Shown here: piece by piece, positions 37,083 to 45,786 of the stretch | Layout of the letters: each line of letters begins with the position of its first letter | Numbering within the stretch: position 1 is the stretch's first letter | Source of the DNA: Sedimentisphaerales bacterium | Lineage (GTDB): Bacteria > Planctomycetota > Phycisphaerae > Sedimentisphaerales > SM23-30 | NCBI GenBank assembly: GCA_016928435.1 | Contig: JAFGKT010000048.1 | Coordinates: 62,001-126,000, forward strand | Length of the DNA stretch: 64,000 bases | Direction: 5' to 3' | Notes under the pieces: generated by a model | What the model saw: only the letters and a program-made list of their open reading frames with translations | Told to the model about the DNA's origin: nothing | The model's database searches: none | Translations under genes and position numbers: made by a program

Positions 37083-37193
37083 GGACTCCGCCTTGTGCCA
37101 ATATTTACCCTAATGAAAGCCGAACTAACCCGAAAAAAAGGGCTAGAGAAAATGATGCCGAATCGCATTATAGCTGGCTGAGCTGCTCGGAGC

Positions 37194-37236
37194 AAAAAAA
37201 AATGGAAGATCCTGCCGTGGCGATAGGACCTTCCAT
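37194..37236 (-). terminator. Rho-independent terminator of the histone-like gene
   Basis: On the minus strand a 12-bp stem (37236-37225 with 37213-37202, one mismatch) and an 11-nt loop are followed by nine T residues. It lies 150 nt after the stop of the Lys-rich gene and before parA, so the two are separate transcription units. The rest of the 37083-37386 gap holds nothing recognised. Confidence 0.88.
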
Positions 37237-37386
37237 TCAACAAGTACCGCTGACTTGTGCAATGTCGGAGCGGCTTTTCGGATTGTCGAACCTACTGTTC
37301 GACTTGGTTGGGGGCAAGTTCATTGCCTAAGTGGGTCCAACAACCGAATTCAATCACGCTGATTGCAATGGCTGATTGGAAATAGG

Positions 37387-37656
37387 CTACTTCTTCTTCG
37401 TGGCCTTCTTCTTCGTGGCCTTTTTCTTGGTTGCCTTTTTCTTGGTGGCCTTCTTCTTGGCTACCTTTTTCTTCGCGACTTTTTTCTTGGCGACCTTCTT
37501 CTTGGCTACCTTTTTCTTCGCGACTTTTTTCTTGGCGACCTTCTTCTTAGCTACTTTTTTCTTGGCAACCTTCTTCTTGGCTACCTTTTTCTTAGCGACT
37601 TTCTTCTTAGCTACCTTTTTGGTGGCTTTCTTCTTCTTGGCTACTTTCCGTGCCAT
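37387..37656 (-). CDS. Lysine-rich histone H1-like DNA-binding protein
   Basis: An 89-residue protein that is almost entirely VAKKK repeats (about ten) followed by ATKKK repeats (four), after a start MARKVAKKKKATK. The composition matches bacterial H1-like/HC-type nucleoid proteins and AlgP-like tails; it should bind DNA or RNA non-specifically. The Shine-Dalgarno AAGGGAGGTGA 7-8 nt upstream of the ATG is the strongest in the window, and a consensus-like promoter and a strong terminator frame the gene, suggesting high expression. Repeat number is likely to vary between strains. Confidence 0.85.
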   Translation of the reverse strand: MARKVAKKKKATKKVAKKKVAKKKVAKKKVAKKKVAKKKVAKKKVAKKKVAKKKVAKKKVAKKKVAKKKATKKKATKKKATKKKATKKK

Positions 37657-37730
37657 ATGTGTCACCTCCCTTCAATAGAGTGAACACTATTAAAAAAAAG
37701 AACTTGCCTATGCCACCAACCTAACCGTTA

Positions 37731-37759
37731 GTTTTATCGTTACAATTATAAGCTGTCAA
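37731..37759 (-). promoter_or_regulatory. Promoter of the histone-like gene
   Basis: On the minus strand: TTGACA (37759-37754), 17 nt, TAAAAC (37736-37731). A TATAAT (37750-37745) also lies in the spacer. The predicted leader is about 70 nt. Confidence 0.55.
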
Positions 37760-38440
37760 AAAATTTTTTTGCGTCACCTTTAGTTTTTCTCAAAAATTAT
37801 TTCGTCAAATATGCCACATAAACATTAGAACTTTCCATTTTTGACCTCTCTATAGCCAATAAAATGCAACATATTACTGCTAATTACGCAATTTTGACTC
37901 TCTAGTCACAAAAAAATTACCAAAACTCGACGCAACCAACATCACTTCGCTACAAAAACATAAATTTTAGAATATTCTAACTGTTTTCCTGTTTAATGCT
38001 GTTGATATCACAAAAATTGGCGCCTTTGCACGCAAGTCTTAGCTTTGTTCAAGACCTCAAAGCACCTCTTTTTGCCCACAAAAACTAACTCCAGAATAAA
38101 GGGGACACCTGAACCACCTTTATTGCCTCTCGTACAGTAAATCATACTCAAAAAAACACCGCACTCACTCTAAATCCCTATACAAAAACCATATCTTAGA
38201 CGCTTCAAACCATAAACCAACATCATCTTGCCCGCGAAGACCATTCAAACAACCATGTTTCGTACCTCCAACAAGATGAATACACCATCACTTTAGCTCC
38301 CCAAAACCGTTGTACCTTAGCGAAGTTCATGCAAAATGGCGGCCCAGTTACCAACCAAAACTTATCCACCGCCAAAACCAACTGCCATCGGCAGACTGCG
38401 ACACACCCACCATCCCTGACCAAAAAACAACTCTAACCTC
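37760..38440. other. AT-rich non-coding stretch
   Basis: About 680 bp with no credible gene. The part to ~38060 is very AT-rich. Near 38408-38420 a fragment CCACCATCCCTGACC matches the tail side of repeat copy 49237-49272. Confidence 0.45.
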
Positions 38441-38441
38441 C

Positions 38442-38484
38442 AGGGTGTGCAACTTGCTTGCACACGCGGTTCTCTGACCAACCG
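38442..38484 (+). repeat. Repeat family A, copy 3
   Basis: Arms GTGTGCAA (38445-38452) / TTGCACAC (38458-38465) with a 5-nt loop, then tail GCGGTTCTCTGACCAACCG. The stem sequence is unlike copies 1 and 2 but fully paired. Confidence 0.8.
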
Positions 38485-38512
38485 CACCATATTGTGCAAA
38501 AATAAACCAACG

Positions 38513-38600
38513 TAGGCTGGGTAATTTTGAACATCTTGTTCAATGTTACCCACGCGGTTCCCTGACCAATCGTCTCCCGCGACAAAAGCTCATTCTTTCT
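38513..38600 (+). repeat. Repeat family A, copy 4
   Basis: Outer TGGGTAA (38518-38524) / TTACCCA (38546-38552); inner TTGAACA (38527-38533) / TGTTCAA (38537-38543) with a TCT loop; tail GCGGTTCCCTGACCAATCG then TCTCCCGCGACAAAAG. It lies 50 bp from copy 3 in the same orientation. Confidence 0.85.
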
Positions 38601-38647
38601 CACTTGCTCCTTCACACATCAACCTGTCAAATTTAATTCATCATCAC

Positions 38648-38792
38648 ACCCCCGGCAGCTAATCGTGTATATTAATATCCATTCGTTCCCTCTGCTTTAT
38701 TGTAGCAGCGCCCACCGGAAGCGTCATTTCCCAACCAACGATCATCGGTCAATCTATCCGCGGCGATTCGCCGCAATATCTCCCTGACCCCA
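38648..38792. repeat. Family D phrase followed by family C copy 1
   Basis: 38650-38696 (CCCCGGCAGCTAATCGTG, TTAATATCCATTCG) is a family D end phrase. 38701-38780 is family C: GTAGCAGCGCCCACCGGAAG, CGATCATCGGTCAATC and the palindromic GCGGCGATTCGCCGC, followed by ATCTCCCTGACC. Family C copies recur at 47910 and 58671. Confidence 0.65.
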
Positions 38793-39052
38793 TCTACTTC
38801 ATTGCACTCTCCGACCAGCCCCCTTCCGCCTCAGCCCCGCCCCGGGCAGCTTTTGATAGTAACTTTTGGGTACTTGCTATTGCTATTTTGCGTTATAATC
38901 ATAATCGATGCTGAAATTGCCCTGGGGCGCCCGGCAAAGTGCCGTTTTTTCCCAAAAGCATCGATTCCTTGAAATCTTTTTTTTCAGGTAGTCCAAAAAT
39001 AGTTAGAAACCAACTTGAACCAGCAAATTCAAGCCTCGCAAAGCACAAAAAA

Positions 39053-40282
39053 ATGAAATTCACCGAACTTGACCTGGAACCGGAAGTCCTGGCCGGCCTA
39101 AAAGACATGGGTTATACCGACCTCACCCCGGTACAGGAGCAAACTCTGGGCCCCATCTTGGCGGGCCGCGACCTCATAGCCCGAGCTGAAACCGGGTCAG
39201 GAAAAACCAGCGCCTGCGCCATCCCTTTGGTCCAAGCCGTGGACCCATCCCAAAACCAAGTCCAAGCACTCATCCTCGTGCCCACCAGAGAACTCGCGCT
39301 CCAATATGTCCAGGAAATCGCCGACATCGCCCGCCAAACCAAAGTCGAACCGTTTGCAGTGTACGGCGGGTTCTCAATGGAAATCCAAATCAGCAAACTA
39401 ACCCACGGTGTACACATCCTCGTCGCGACGCCCGGCAGACTAATCGACCTTATATACAATAGCCCGCTCAGCCTCGCGAACGTCAGAACCTTCGTACTCG
39501 ATGAAGCTGATGAAATGCTCAATATGGGATTCATCGATGATGTGAAATTCATCTTGTCATGCTTGATTCATGACCATCAAACGCTCCTGTTCTCAGCGAC
39601 TATGCCGACCCAAATCAAAAAACTCGCTAATGAACATCTCAAAGACCCAATTACCATCGAGCTAAATGTCAACCAAATCGCCCCGCAGAACCTTTCCCAT
39701 CAATTCTACAGTACTTCGCATAACCAAAGATTAAAAGACTTACTCGGTTACCTCCAGGAAGAAAAACCCGCACAAGCAATCATATTCTGCAACTCGCGAC
39801 ACGGCGGCGAAAAACTCAGCGGACAACTCAGCAAGCAAATCGATTCAGTAGATTTCATTCACGGAGGACTGGAACAAACACGAAGAACTTCACTGTTCAA
39901 TCGCTTCCGTAAAAAAGAAATTTCTATTATGGTCGCCACCGATGTGGCCAGCAGAGGACTCGATTTCAGCCATGTGTCACATGTAATCAACTACGACTTC
40001 CCAGCCAGCACCGAGGCATACACCCACCGAACCGGAAGAACCGCACGTATGGGACGAAGCGGAACAGCGATCACCTTCTTCACCAGTCACGATCTGCGAG
40101 CTTTGCGAGCTGTGATCCAATCAGCAAAAATAAACCCTATCTGGATCGGCCCGGAACCCAACCTCAAAAATGTAGGTGGCAAAGCGGGGGCAAACCGTCG
40201 TCGGTATCACGGGCCGTCCAAAGGCTCTGCCGGTAAAAAGAACGCCAGGCCCCGTCAACGCCGGGCAAAACCAAACCAGTAA
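39053..40282 (+). CDS. DEAD-box ATP-dependent RNA helicase
   Basis: A 409-residue helicase with all motifs in order: Q motif FTELDLEPEVLAGLKDMGYT, motif I AETGSGKTS, Ia PTRELALQ, motif II VLDEADEM, motif III SATMP, motif V ATDVASRGLDF, motif VI HRTGRTARMG. A basic tail (KGSAGKKNARPRQRRAK) may bind RNA. It could act in cold adaptation, ribosome assembly or RNA decay. The ATG at 39053 is chosen because the Q motif follows at once; an upstream in-frame GTG at 38939 would add 38 residues of low similarity. Confidence 0.95.
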   Translation: MKFTELDLEPEVLAGLKDMGYTDLTPVQEQTLGPILAGRDLIARAETGSGKTSACAIPLVQAVDPSQNQVQALILVPTRELALQYVQEIADIARQTKVEPFAVYGGFSMEIQISKLTHGVHILVATPGRLIDLIYNSPLSLANVRTFVLDEADEMLNMGFIDDVKFILSCLIHDHQTLLFSATMPTQIKKLANEHLKDPITIELNVNQIAPQNLSHQFYSTSHNQRLKDLLGYLQEEKPAQAIIFCNSRHGGEKLSGQLSKQIDSVDFIHGGLEQTRRTSLFNRFRKKEISIMVATDVASRGLDFSHVSHVINYDFPASTEAYTHRTGRTARMGRSGTAITFFTSHDLRALRAVIQSAKINPIWIGPEPNLKNVGGKAGANRRRYHGPSKGSAGKKNARPRQRRAKPNQ

Positions 40283-40592
40283 CAACCTAAATTGCAGTAA
40301 GGTTGCGAAAAAAGCCTATCGCAAACAACGGTCATGCAATCGCCGGAAACCCCGCCAAACCGTAAGTGTCGAATAAAAAAAGACTTACGCCGCATTGCCA
40401 CTTCCCAAACCCTTCTGTATTACCCAATTAGTGCAGCTCTATAAGATAGGTCAAATTGTGTTTGGGGGATGACGATGGAGCTGGGGCCGCTAAGCCATTA
40501 TCAACCTAAAGTATTGCCTTAAAAGGATTAACAACATTAAACTAATCCAAAAAAGCTCCACTGTCACGCCGGCTTATCCTGGTGTTTTGTGT
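40283..40592. other. Non-coding stretch
   Basis: About 310 bp after the helicase; no gene, terminator or repeat of families A-D recognised. Confidence 0.4.
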
Positions 40593-40621
40593 TTGACGTA
40601 CACTTGGATCAAGGATAGACT
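40593..40621 (+). promoter_or_regulatory. Promoter for the DUF502-to-RNase E/G gene block
   Basis: TTGACG (40593-40598), 17 nt, TAGACT (40616-40621), the same -10 and spacing as the dnaA promoter. Seven plus-strand genes follow without an obvious terminator until 47640. Confidence 0.6.
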
Positions 40622-40786
40622 GAATTGCTTTTGTGGCTGGATTGCTCAGAACGACCTGGATAGCACCGGAAACTTGATCAATAAGAGCAATAGAGCTTCA
40701 AAAACGATAGTTTCGACTGAATTAATCGCTTTGCCGATGCAGTCGGGACGTGAAAACGTACGAAGATAGCCTTATAATAAGGTGTG

Positions 40787-41656
40787 ATGTCAATGGACGA
40801 CCCGGCAAAAAGAGGTTTTTCCTCCGATTTCAGGCGGTTTTTCACCCGCGGACTTGTTATTCTATTGCCGACCGTACTTACTATCGTATTGCTGGTCAAA
40901 GGCTATCAATTCGTCCAGGAAAACATCAGCGTACACGTTACCAACGGCATTCTGTATACGGTGGTGTACTTCTTCGAGGATTACCCCGAAATCACCGAAG
41001 AAGATATCAACGCTTACATGAACGAATATCCTACAGTACGTAAAAATGATATCGAAAAGCCGAATGTCCAGCGAGATATTCGCTGGTACGTATTGAGCCA
41101 ACGATGGAACAGCGGAGCCTATTCCTTGGTTGGATTCCTGCTGGCTATCGTTTTGGTCTATATTGTAGGCCGACTGTTCGCCAGTTTATTAGGCAAACGG
41201 CTGTGGCGGTTTCTTGAAGGAACCATACACCGAGTGCCACTGTTTAATAAGGTGTACCCCTATATCAAACAGATAACCGATTATCTGTTCGGGGATGAAA
41301 GAGTGCAGTTTTCCCGCGTCGTAGCCGTGCCATACCCACGCGACGGAATATACTCGATAGGACTGGTCACCGGCGCTGGCTTCAAACATGTACACGAAGC
41401 CACAAAAAATGAGTTTTTGACAGTGTTTATCCCTAGCTCACCTACACCGGTGACAGGTTATGTGATCTATGTGAAAAAAGAAGAGGTTATAGACTTACCT
41501 ATAACCATTGAAGAAGCCCTGAGATTTGCCGTCAGCGGCGGCGTGATTGTCCCCAATCATCAAATGTTGCCCGGACAATTGAATGAAATGGCGCCGACGC
41601 ATACAGGTGATAAAAAAAATAATAAAACTAGACCGACACCGGTGTCGGATCAGTAA
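40787..41656 (+). CDS. DUF502 family membrane protein
   Basis: A 289-residue protein with two membrane helices (~18-38 and ~110-130) and the DUF502 patterns FTRGLVILLPTVLTIVLL and IPSSPTPVTGYVIYV. Between the helices is a ~65-residue acidic segment (EDYPEITEEDINAYMNEYP) longer than usual. The family is common but has no firm function. Several starts are possible: AAGG lies before GTG 40784, ATG 40787 and ATG 40793. Confidence 0.88.
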   Translation: MSMDDPAKRGFSSDFRRFFTRGLVILLPTVLTIVLLVKGYQFVQENISVHVTNGILYTVVYFFEDYPEITEEDINAYMNEYPTVRKNDIEKPNVQRDIRWYVLSQRWNSGAYSLVGFLLAIVLVYIVGRLFASLLGKRLWRFLEGTIHRVPLFNKVYPYIKQITDYLFGDERVQFSRVVAVPYPRDGIYSIGLVTGAGFKHVHEATKNEFLTVFIPSSPTPVTGYVIYVKKEEVIDLPITIEEALRFAVSGGVIVPNHQMLPGQLNEMAPTHTGDKKNNKTRPTPVSDQ

Positions 41657-41708
41657 AGTGCAAATATGAACAAACTCTAACCAAGACCCTAGACCCGGAG
41701 GTGGGCTG

Positions 41709-42083
41709 TTGATTAACAAAATTACCGGCAGACACATTGAAGTTACTGAAGCCATGCGAGACTACGTACAAAAGAAAATTGACCGACTTGGACGGTTCTA
41801 TAATCGAATATCTGAGATCGAAGTAGTCATCGAAGGCAGCGCAAAAGCAACCGAGCAGAAAATCGAAGTTATCGTCAACGCTGACCATCACTCGCCATTT
41901 ATCGTACACGAGTCCGGCGCGGATATGTACGCATGCCTTGATACTGCCGTTGATAAAATTGAACGTCAGCTAACCCGACACAAAGAAAAATCTCGCAACC
42001 ATAAAGGCCAGACCGGAGCCGCCGAAGCAACCTTCGAAGCACTCCAACAGGAAGAAGTGGACCAAGAAAACACGGCAGAATAG
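41709..42083 (+). CDS. Ribosome hibernation-promoting factor, short form (HPF/RaiA)
   Basis: A 124-residue HPF/YfiA-family protein that binds the 30S decoding region and silences ribosomes in stationary phase. Conserved stretches are ITGRHIEVTEAMRDYVQKKI and DMYACLDTAVDKIERQL. It lacks the C-terminal dimerisation domain of long HPF. The TTG at 41709 has GGAGG 7 nt upstream. It precedes ptsN, as in the rpoN-hpf-ptsN cluster of proteobacteria. Confidence 0.93.
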   Translation: MINKITGRHIEVTEAMRDYVQKKIDRLGRFYNRISEIEVVIEGSAKATEQKIEVIVNADHHSPFIVHESGADMYACLDTAVDKIERQLTRHKEKSRNHKGQTGAAEATFEALQQEEVDQENTAE

Positions 42084-42330
42084 ATATGTAATATACATCC
42101 GGATACATCCAACAGAGATCTATAACAAAGACGCGGGGATATTTCGATCTCGATTGTAAAATAGGATTATTCGCGATGCGATGTCAATAGATGCTTAGCT
42201 AAAATAGATAATGCCTACTTGAAATATCGAAACCGGCGCAGACGTCAGAATAATAAGGCCGATATTCAATCGCGTCAGTAGCTGAAAACTTTCACGCTAA
42301 GCTCAGTTGTAATTGCAGGAGTAACATTAA

Positions 42331-42813
42331 ATGAACCTATGTGACTTTATGGCACCAGAAGCGATCAGGCCGAAACTTCAAGCCGAATCGCGAAATGAGG
42401 CCATCAGCGAACTGGTGCAAGCGCTCGCCGACGCCAAGTGCATCCAAGACAAAGATGTCGAGTCAATAACGCAAGCCGTTATCGAACGTGAAGAACAAGG
42501 CAGCACCGGCATCGGAAAAGGTATCGCCGTGCCGCATATTAAGCACGCGTCCGTAAAAAAAATCGTCGGGACAATCGGCTGCTCCAAAGAAGGTATTGAT
42601 TTTTCTTCTCTCGACAAAGCACCCGTTTACTCGGTTTTGCTGCTCATCAGCCCGCCCAATCAGCCAGATCAACACCTCGAAGCTATGGAAAGTCTCTTCG
42701 CTCACTTGCAGCAAGATATGTTCCGAAAGTTCCTACGACAAGCCGACACAACCGAGGCCGTTGTTGACCTCCTCAAGGAAGCGGATGAGTCTCATAAATC
42801 CGGGAATATCTAG
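42331..42813 (+). CDS. ptsN: PTS EIIA component, nitrogen-PTS type
   Basis: A 160-residue EIIA of the fructose/mannitol/Ntr superfamily. EREEQGSTGIGKGIAVPHIK holds the phosphorylatable His69. GCAGGAG lies 9-10 nt upstream of the ATG. With hpf before it and HPr and enzyme I after it, and no EIIB/EIIC permease, it most likely belongs to a regulatory phosphorelay instead of a sugar importer. Confidence 0.9.
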   Translation: MNLCDFMAPEAIRPKLQAESRNEAISELVQALADAKCIQDKDVESITQAVIEREEQGSTGIGKGIAVPHIKHASVKKIVGTIGCSKEGIDFSSLDKAPVYSVLLLISPPNQPDQHLEAMESLFAHLQQDMFRKFLRQADTTEAVVDLLKEADESHKSGNI

Positions 42814-42879
42814 TAAACAGAATCCAGCGAAATTGTTATTGTGGTAATATTCAGTCAAAATCAGGAAGGAAACTCTGCC

Positions 42880-43185
42880 GTGTCTGATGGCCGGACATCA
42901 AACGCCGAGCGAACCGCTGTAGTTCGTAGCCCGGAAGGCCTGCACATGAGACCGGCTATGCAGTTCGTTGAATGCGCCAATGGGTTTAAGTCCAGAATCA
43001 GTATCTACAAAGAAGAACAATGCGTGGATGGTAAAAGCATTATGCAAATAACCATGCTGGCCGCTGTTCAAGGTACAAAACTGCGCATCGTAGCCGAAGG
43101 GGAAGATTCCGCCAAGGCTGTGGAAGAACTGGCCGAGATTATCGAACAAGATTCGCTGGAAAAACCACCGCAACCAAAAAAATAA
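42880..43185 (+). CDS. HPr phosphocarrier protein
   Basis: A 101-residue HPr. The active-site loop SPEGLHMRPA places the phosphorylated His at 22, and the Ser46-like site is GKSIMQITML. The GTG at 42880 has AAGGA 9 nt upstream. HPr carries phosphate from enzyme I to EIIA. N- and C-terminal extensions are slightly longer than in the 85-90-residue norm. Confidence 0.93.
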   Translation: MSDGRTSNAERTAVVRSPEGLHMRPAMQFVECANGFKSRISIYKEEQCVDGKSIMQITMLAAVQGTKLRIVAEGEDSAKAVEELAEIIEQDSLEKPPQPKK

Positions 43186-43224
43186 AACACCTGCGGCTAT
43201 CGTTCAGAAGCCATATGTAAATCA

Positions 43225-44964
43225 ATGGAAATTATAAAAGGAATTGGAGTATCGCCCGGCGTCGCCATTTGCTCGGCTGTCATTTATGATGCCGAGAAAT
43301 CTCGTATTCCGCGCCGGTCAGTCGCTCCCGAATCAGCTAAAAAAGAAATTCGACGATTGCGCGTCGCTATGGCTGAAGCAGTCCAGGAAGTCGCTAATTT
43401 GCAGACTTCCCAAGCCGATATATGGGACAACAAAATAAGAGATATCTTCGCGGTTCACCTCCATTTCTTGAGGGACCGAAGCTTACGCAAAAGAATCGTC
43501 GAAATCATTTTACAGCAAAGCTACACAGCCGAATACGCTGTTAGTGTTGTCCTGCGTGATATCGCCAAGCATTTCGCTCAGGCCGATGATGCTTATATTT
43601 CCGAAAGAGTCAACGATATTTATGATATCGAACGACGATTGCTCAGGCATCTAATCGGCAGAAAACGCGAAGATATCCAACACCTCACCGAACCGGTTAT
43701 TATTGTCGCCCGAGACCTTACCCCCGGACAAACCGCCTCCTTCAACACCAAGTTCATCAAAGCCCTCGCTACCGACCAGGGAGGCCGAACCTCGCACACC
43801 GCCATTATGGCACGCAGTCTTGGTATCCCAGCGGTGGTAGGCCTGGCTAGCGCGACCGGCAAAATCGCAGCAGGCGATACCGTAATCGTTGATGGTAATC
43901 GCGGTACGGTGGTCATCGATCCTGATCAAAACACCATTGATGAATATAAAAGACAGGCAGCCGCCTTAATCGAACATGAGCTAGAGCTGGATGAGCTGGC
44001 TCACTTGCCCGCCGAAACCACCGACGGAGTTATCATCGAACTCCATGGAAATATCGAATTCCCCGGCGAAGCCGATATCGCCCTGGCTAAAGGCGGAGAC
44101 GGCATCGGACTATATCGTACCGAGTTCCTATATCTCGAGGCCGACCACCAGCCCACCGAAGAGGAACATTACCAGGCGTATCTTACAACCATCAGATCCT
44201 TCGGCAGTCAACCCGTAACAATTCGCACCTTCGATCTCGGCGCAGATAAGTTCACCCAAGCTCAACGAGATATGAGAGAGCCCAACCCATTCTTGGGACT
44301 ACGCTCTATTCGCTATTGTCTGCAAAATCTGGATATGTTCAAAACCCAGATTCGCGCGATATTACGCGCGTCCGCCCACGGCAATATCCGAATGATGTTC
44401 CCATTGATAACCAACCTCTTGGAACTGCGCCAAGCCAAATGGGTCGTCGCCGACGTTAAAGAAGACCTCGAAGAACAAGGTATCAAGTTTAACGATAGTA
44501 TGCCCGTCGGAATCATGATCGAAACCCCCGCCGCCGCTTTGTGTGCCGAACATCTCGCCGATGAAGTCGATTTCTTCAGCATCGGTACCAACGACTTAAT
44601 CCAATACACATTGGCGGTGGACCGTATCAACCAAAAAGTCGCCTCGCTTTACAGCCCAGCCCATCCAGCCGTGCTGCAACTGTTAAGAACTGTCGTACAG
44701 GCAGCTAAACGAGCGAAAATCAGCGTCAGCCTATGCGGCGAAATGGCTAGCGAAAAAGACTACCTGCCTCTGTTGCTCGGACTAGGTATCACAACCCTGA
44801 GCTTGGCGCCGCCGATGATACCCGAAATTAAAAAAGCAATAAGATCGATGTCTATGGAACAATGCCGAGCTATCGCTCGCAAAGCCATGGGCTTCGATAC
44901 CGATAAACAAACTATTAGTTACCTACGCGCCGAAATGCAAAAAATCCTGCCCGATGAGGAATAA
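43225..44964 (+). CDS. ptsI: Phosphoenolpyruvate-protein phosphotransferase (enzyme I)
   Basis: Enzyme I takes phosphate from PEP and passes it to HPr. The 579-residue protein has the N-terminal IKGIGVSPGVA, the phospho-His site GGRTSHTAIMAR near residue 190, and the PEP-binding barrel with GIGLYRTEFLY, LGLRSIRYCL, FFSIGTNDLIQYTLAVDR and SLCGEMAS. No GAF domain precedes it, so it is PtsI-like in length instead of PtsP. Its end overlaps the next start by 11 bp. Confidence 0.96.
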   Translation: MEIIKGIGVSPGVAICSAVIYDAEKSRIPRRSVAPESAKKEIRRLRVAMAEAVQEVANLQTSQADIWDNKIRDIFAVHLHFLRDRSLRKRIVEIILQQSYTAEYAVSVVLRDIAKHFAQADDAYISERVNDIYDIERRLLRHLIGRKREDIQHLTEPVIIVARDLTPGQTASFNTKFIKALATDQGGRTSHTAIMARSLGIPAVVGLASATGKIAAGDTVIVDGNRGTVVIDPDQNTIDEYKRQAAALIEHELELDELAHLPAETTDGVIIELHGNIEFPGEADIALAKGGDGIGLYRTEFLYLEADHQPTEEEHYQAYLTTIRSFGSQPVTIRTFDLGADKFTQAQRDMREPNPFLGLRSIRYCLQNLDMFKTQIRAILRASAHGNIRMMFPLITNLLELRQAKWVVADVKEDLEEQGIKFNDSMPVGIMIETPAAALCAEHLADEVDFFSIGTNDLIQYTLAVDRINQKVASLYSPAHPAVLQLLRTVVQAAKRAKISVSLCGEMASEKDYLPLLLGLGITTLSLAPPMIPEIKKAIRSMSMEQCRAIARKAMGFDTDKQTISYLRAEMQKILPDEE

Positions 44965-45772
44965 CAACGCTTCTGCGCCGAGTCAAAACCGGTACATAAA
45001 AATAATGAATCAACCGCACGAGGAGCAAACCGTAAAGGTCAACCGTGCAACCGAAACTGACCAACCGTCAACCCAAGCCAACGGTAATCAAAATTTCCGA
45101 TTGGCGATATGGTTTTCAGTGCACGGAGACTTGCGATATTTGTCGCATCATGACACGATGGAGTTATGGCGCAGGCTTCTGGTACGCGCCCGGCTTCCTT
45201 TGCGCTTCACGCGAGGTTTCAATCCCCGTCTTCGTATCACCTTGCCTTTACCTCGCAGCGTAGGCATGGCCGCGGATAACGACCTGCTTTTGGTTATCCT
45301 CAATGATAATCCAAGCATCGAGCGAATTCTCGCTGACATCCAGCCGCAATGCCCCGCGGGACTAACCGTAAATCACGCTCAGTATATTCCAAGTAAAATT
45401 AACGCCGCTGCCATTTGGGCCCAATATCGCATCACGCTAACCGAAAATGCCGATTGCGCGAAAATCGAAAATGCGTTACAGCAATTTCATCAAGCCGACC
45501 AATGGCCCATCGAACGCGCCGCGCACGGCCGACACAAACAACGAACTATCGAACTTAAAAAATATGTAGCAGAAATCCAACTGCGACAACAATACAATCA
45601 AAACAATATCTGGTGCAAAATAAACATGGGAGAGGAAGCAACCCCGCGTATCAGTGAAATTCAACAGATGCTAGACATCGAATCGCCACACTGTGTCAGC
45701 CAAGTAACACGCTTGGCCGCCGGGTACGCCGAACCGCTAAACCTGCACCGGCTCAACGAAACAAATCAGTAA
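44954..45772 (+). CDS. TIGR03936 (DUF2344) family protein
   Basis: A 272-residue protein with the DUF2344 pattern WFSVHGDLRYLSHHDTMELW and RFTRGFNPRLRITLPLPRSVG. The domain is usually fused to, or encoded beside, a B12-binding radical SAM protein (TIGR03960) and next to rne/rng. Here rne/rng follows, but the radical SAM partner is absent and ptsI takes its place. The start is uncertain: the ATG at 44954 overlaps ptsI, while the one at 45005 lies just past it; neither has a good ribosome site. Confidence 0.85.
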   Translation: MRNNNASAPSQNRYIKIMNQPHEEQTVKVNRATETDQPSTQANGNQNFRLAIWFSVHGDLRYLSHHDTMELWRRLLVRARLPLRFTRGFNPRLRITLPLPRSVGMAADNDLLLVILNDNPSIERILADIQPQCPAGLTVNHAQYIPSKINAAAIWAQYRITLTENADCAKIENALQQFHQADQWPIERAAHGRHKQRTIELKKYVAEIQLRQQYNQNNIWCKINMGEEATPRISEIQQMLDIESPHCVSQVTRLAAGYAEPLNLHRLNETNQ

Positions 45773-45786
45773 AGGAAAAAACACAC

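Noticed and set aside
37376-37678. Plus-strand frames of Phe/Leu/Ala repeats opposite the Lys-rich gene
   Set aside because: They are the antisense of the VAKKK repeats; the minus frame has the ribosome site, promoter and terminator.
40176-40376. 66-residue frame over the helicase 3' end
   Set aside because: Alternative frame of the helicase's basic tail.
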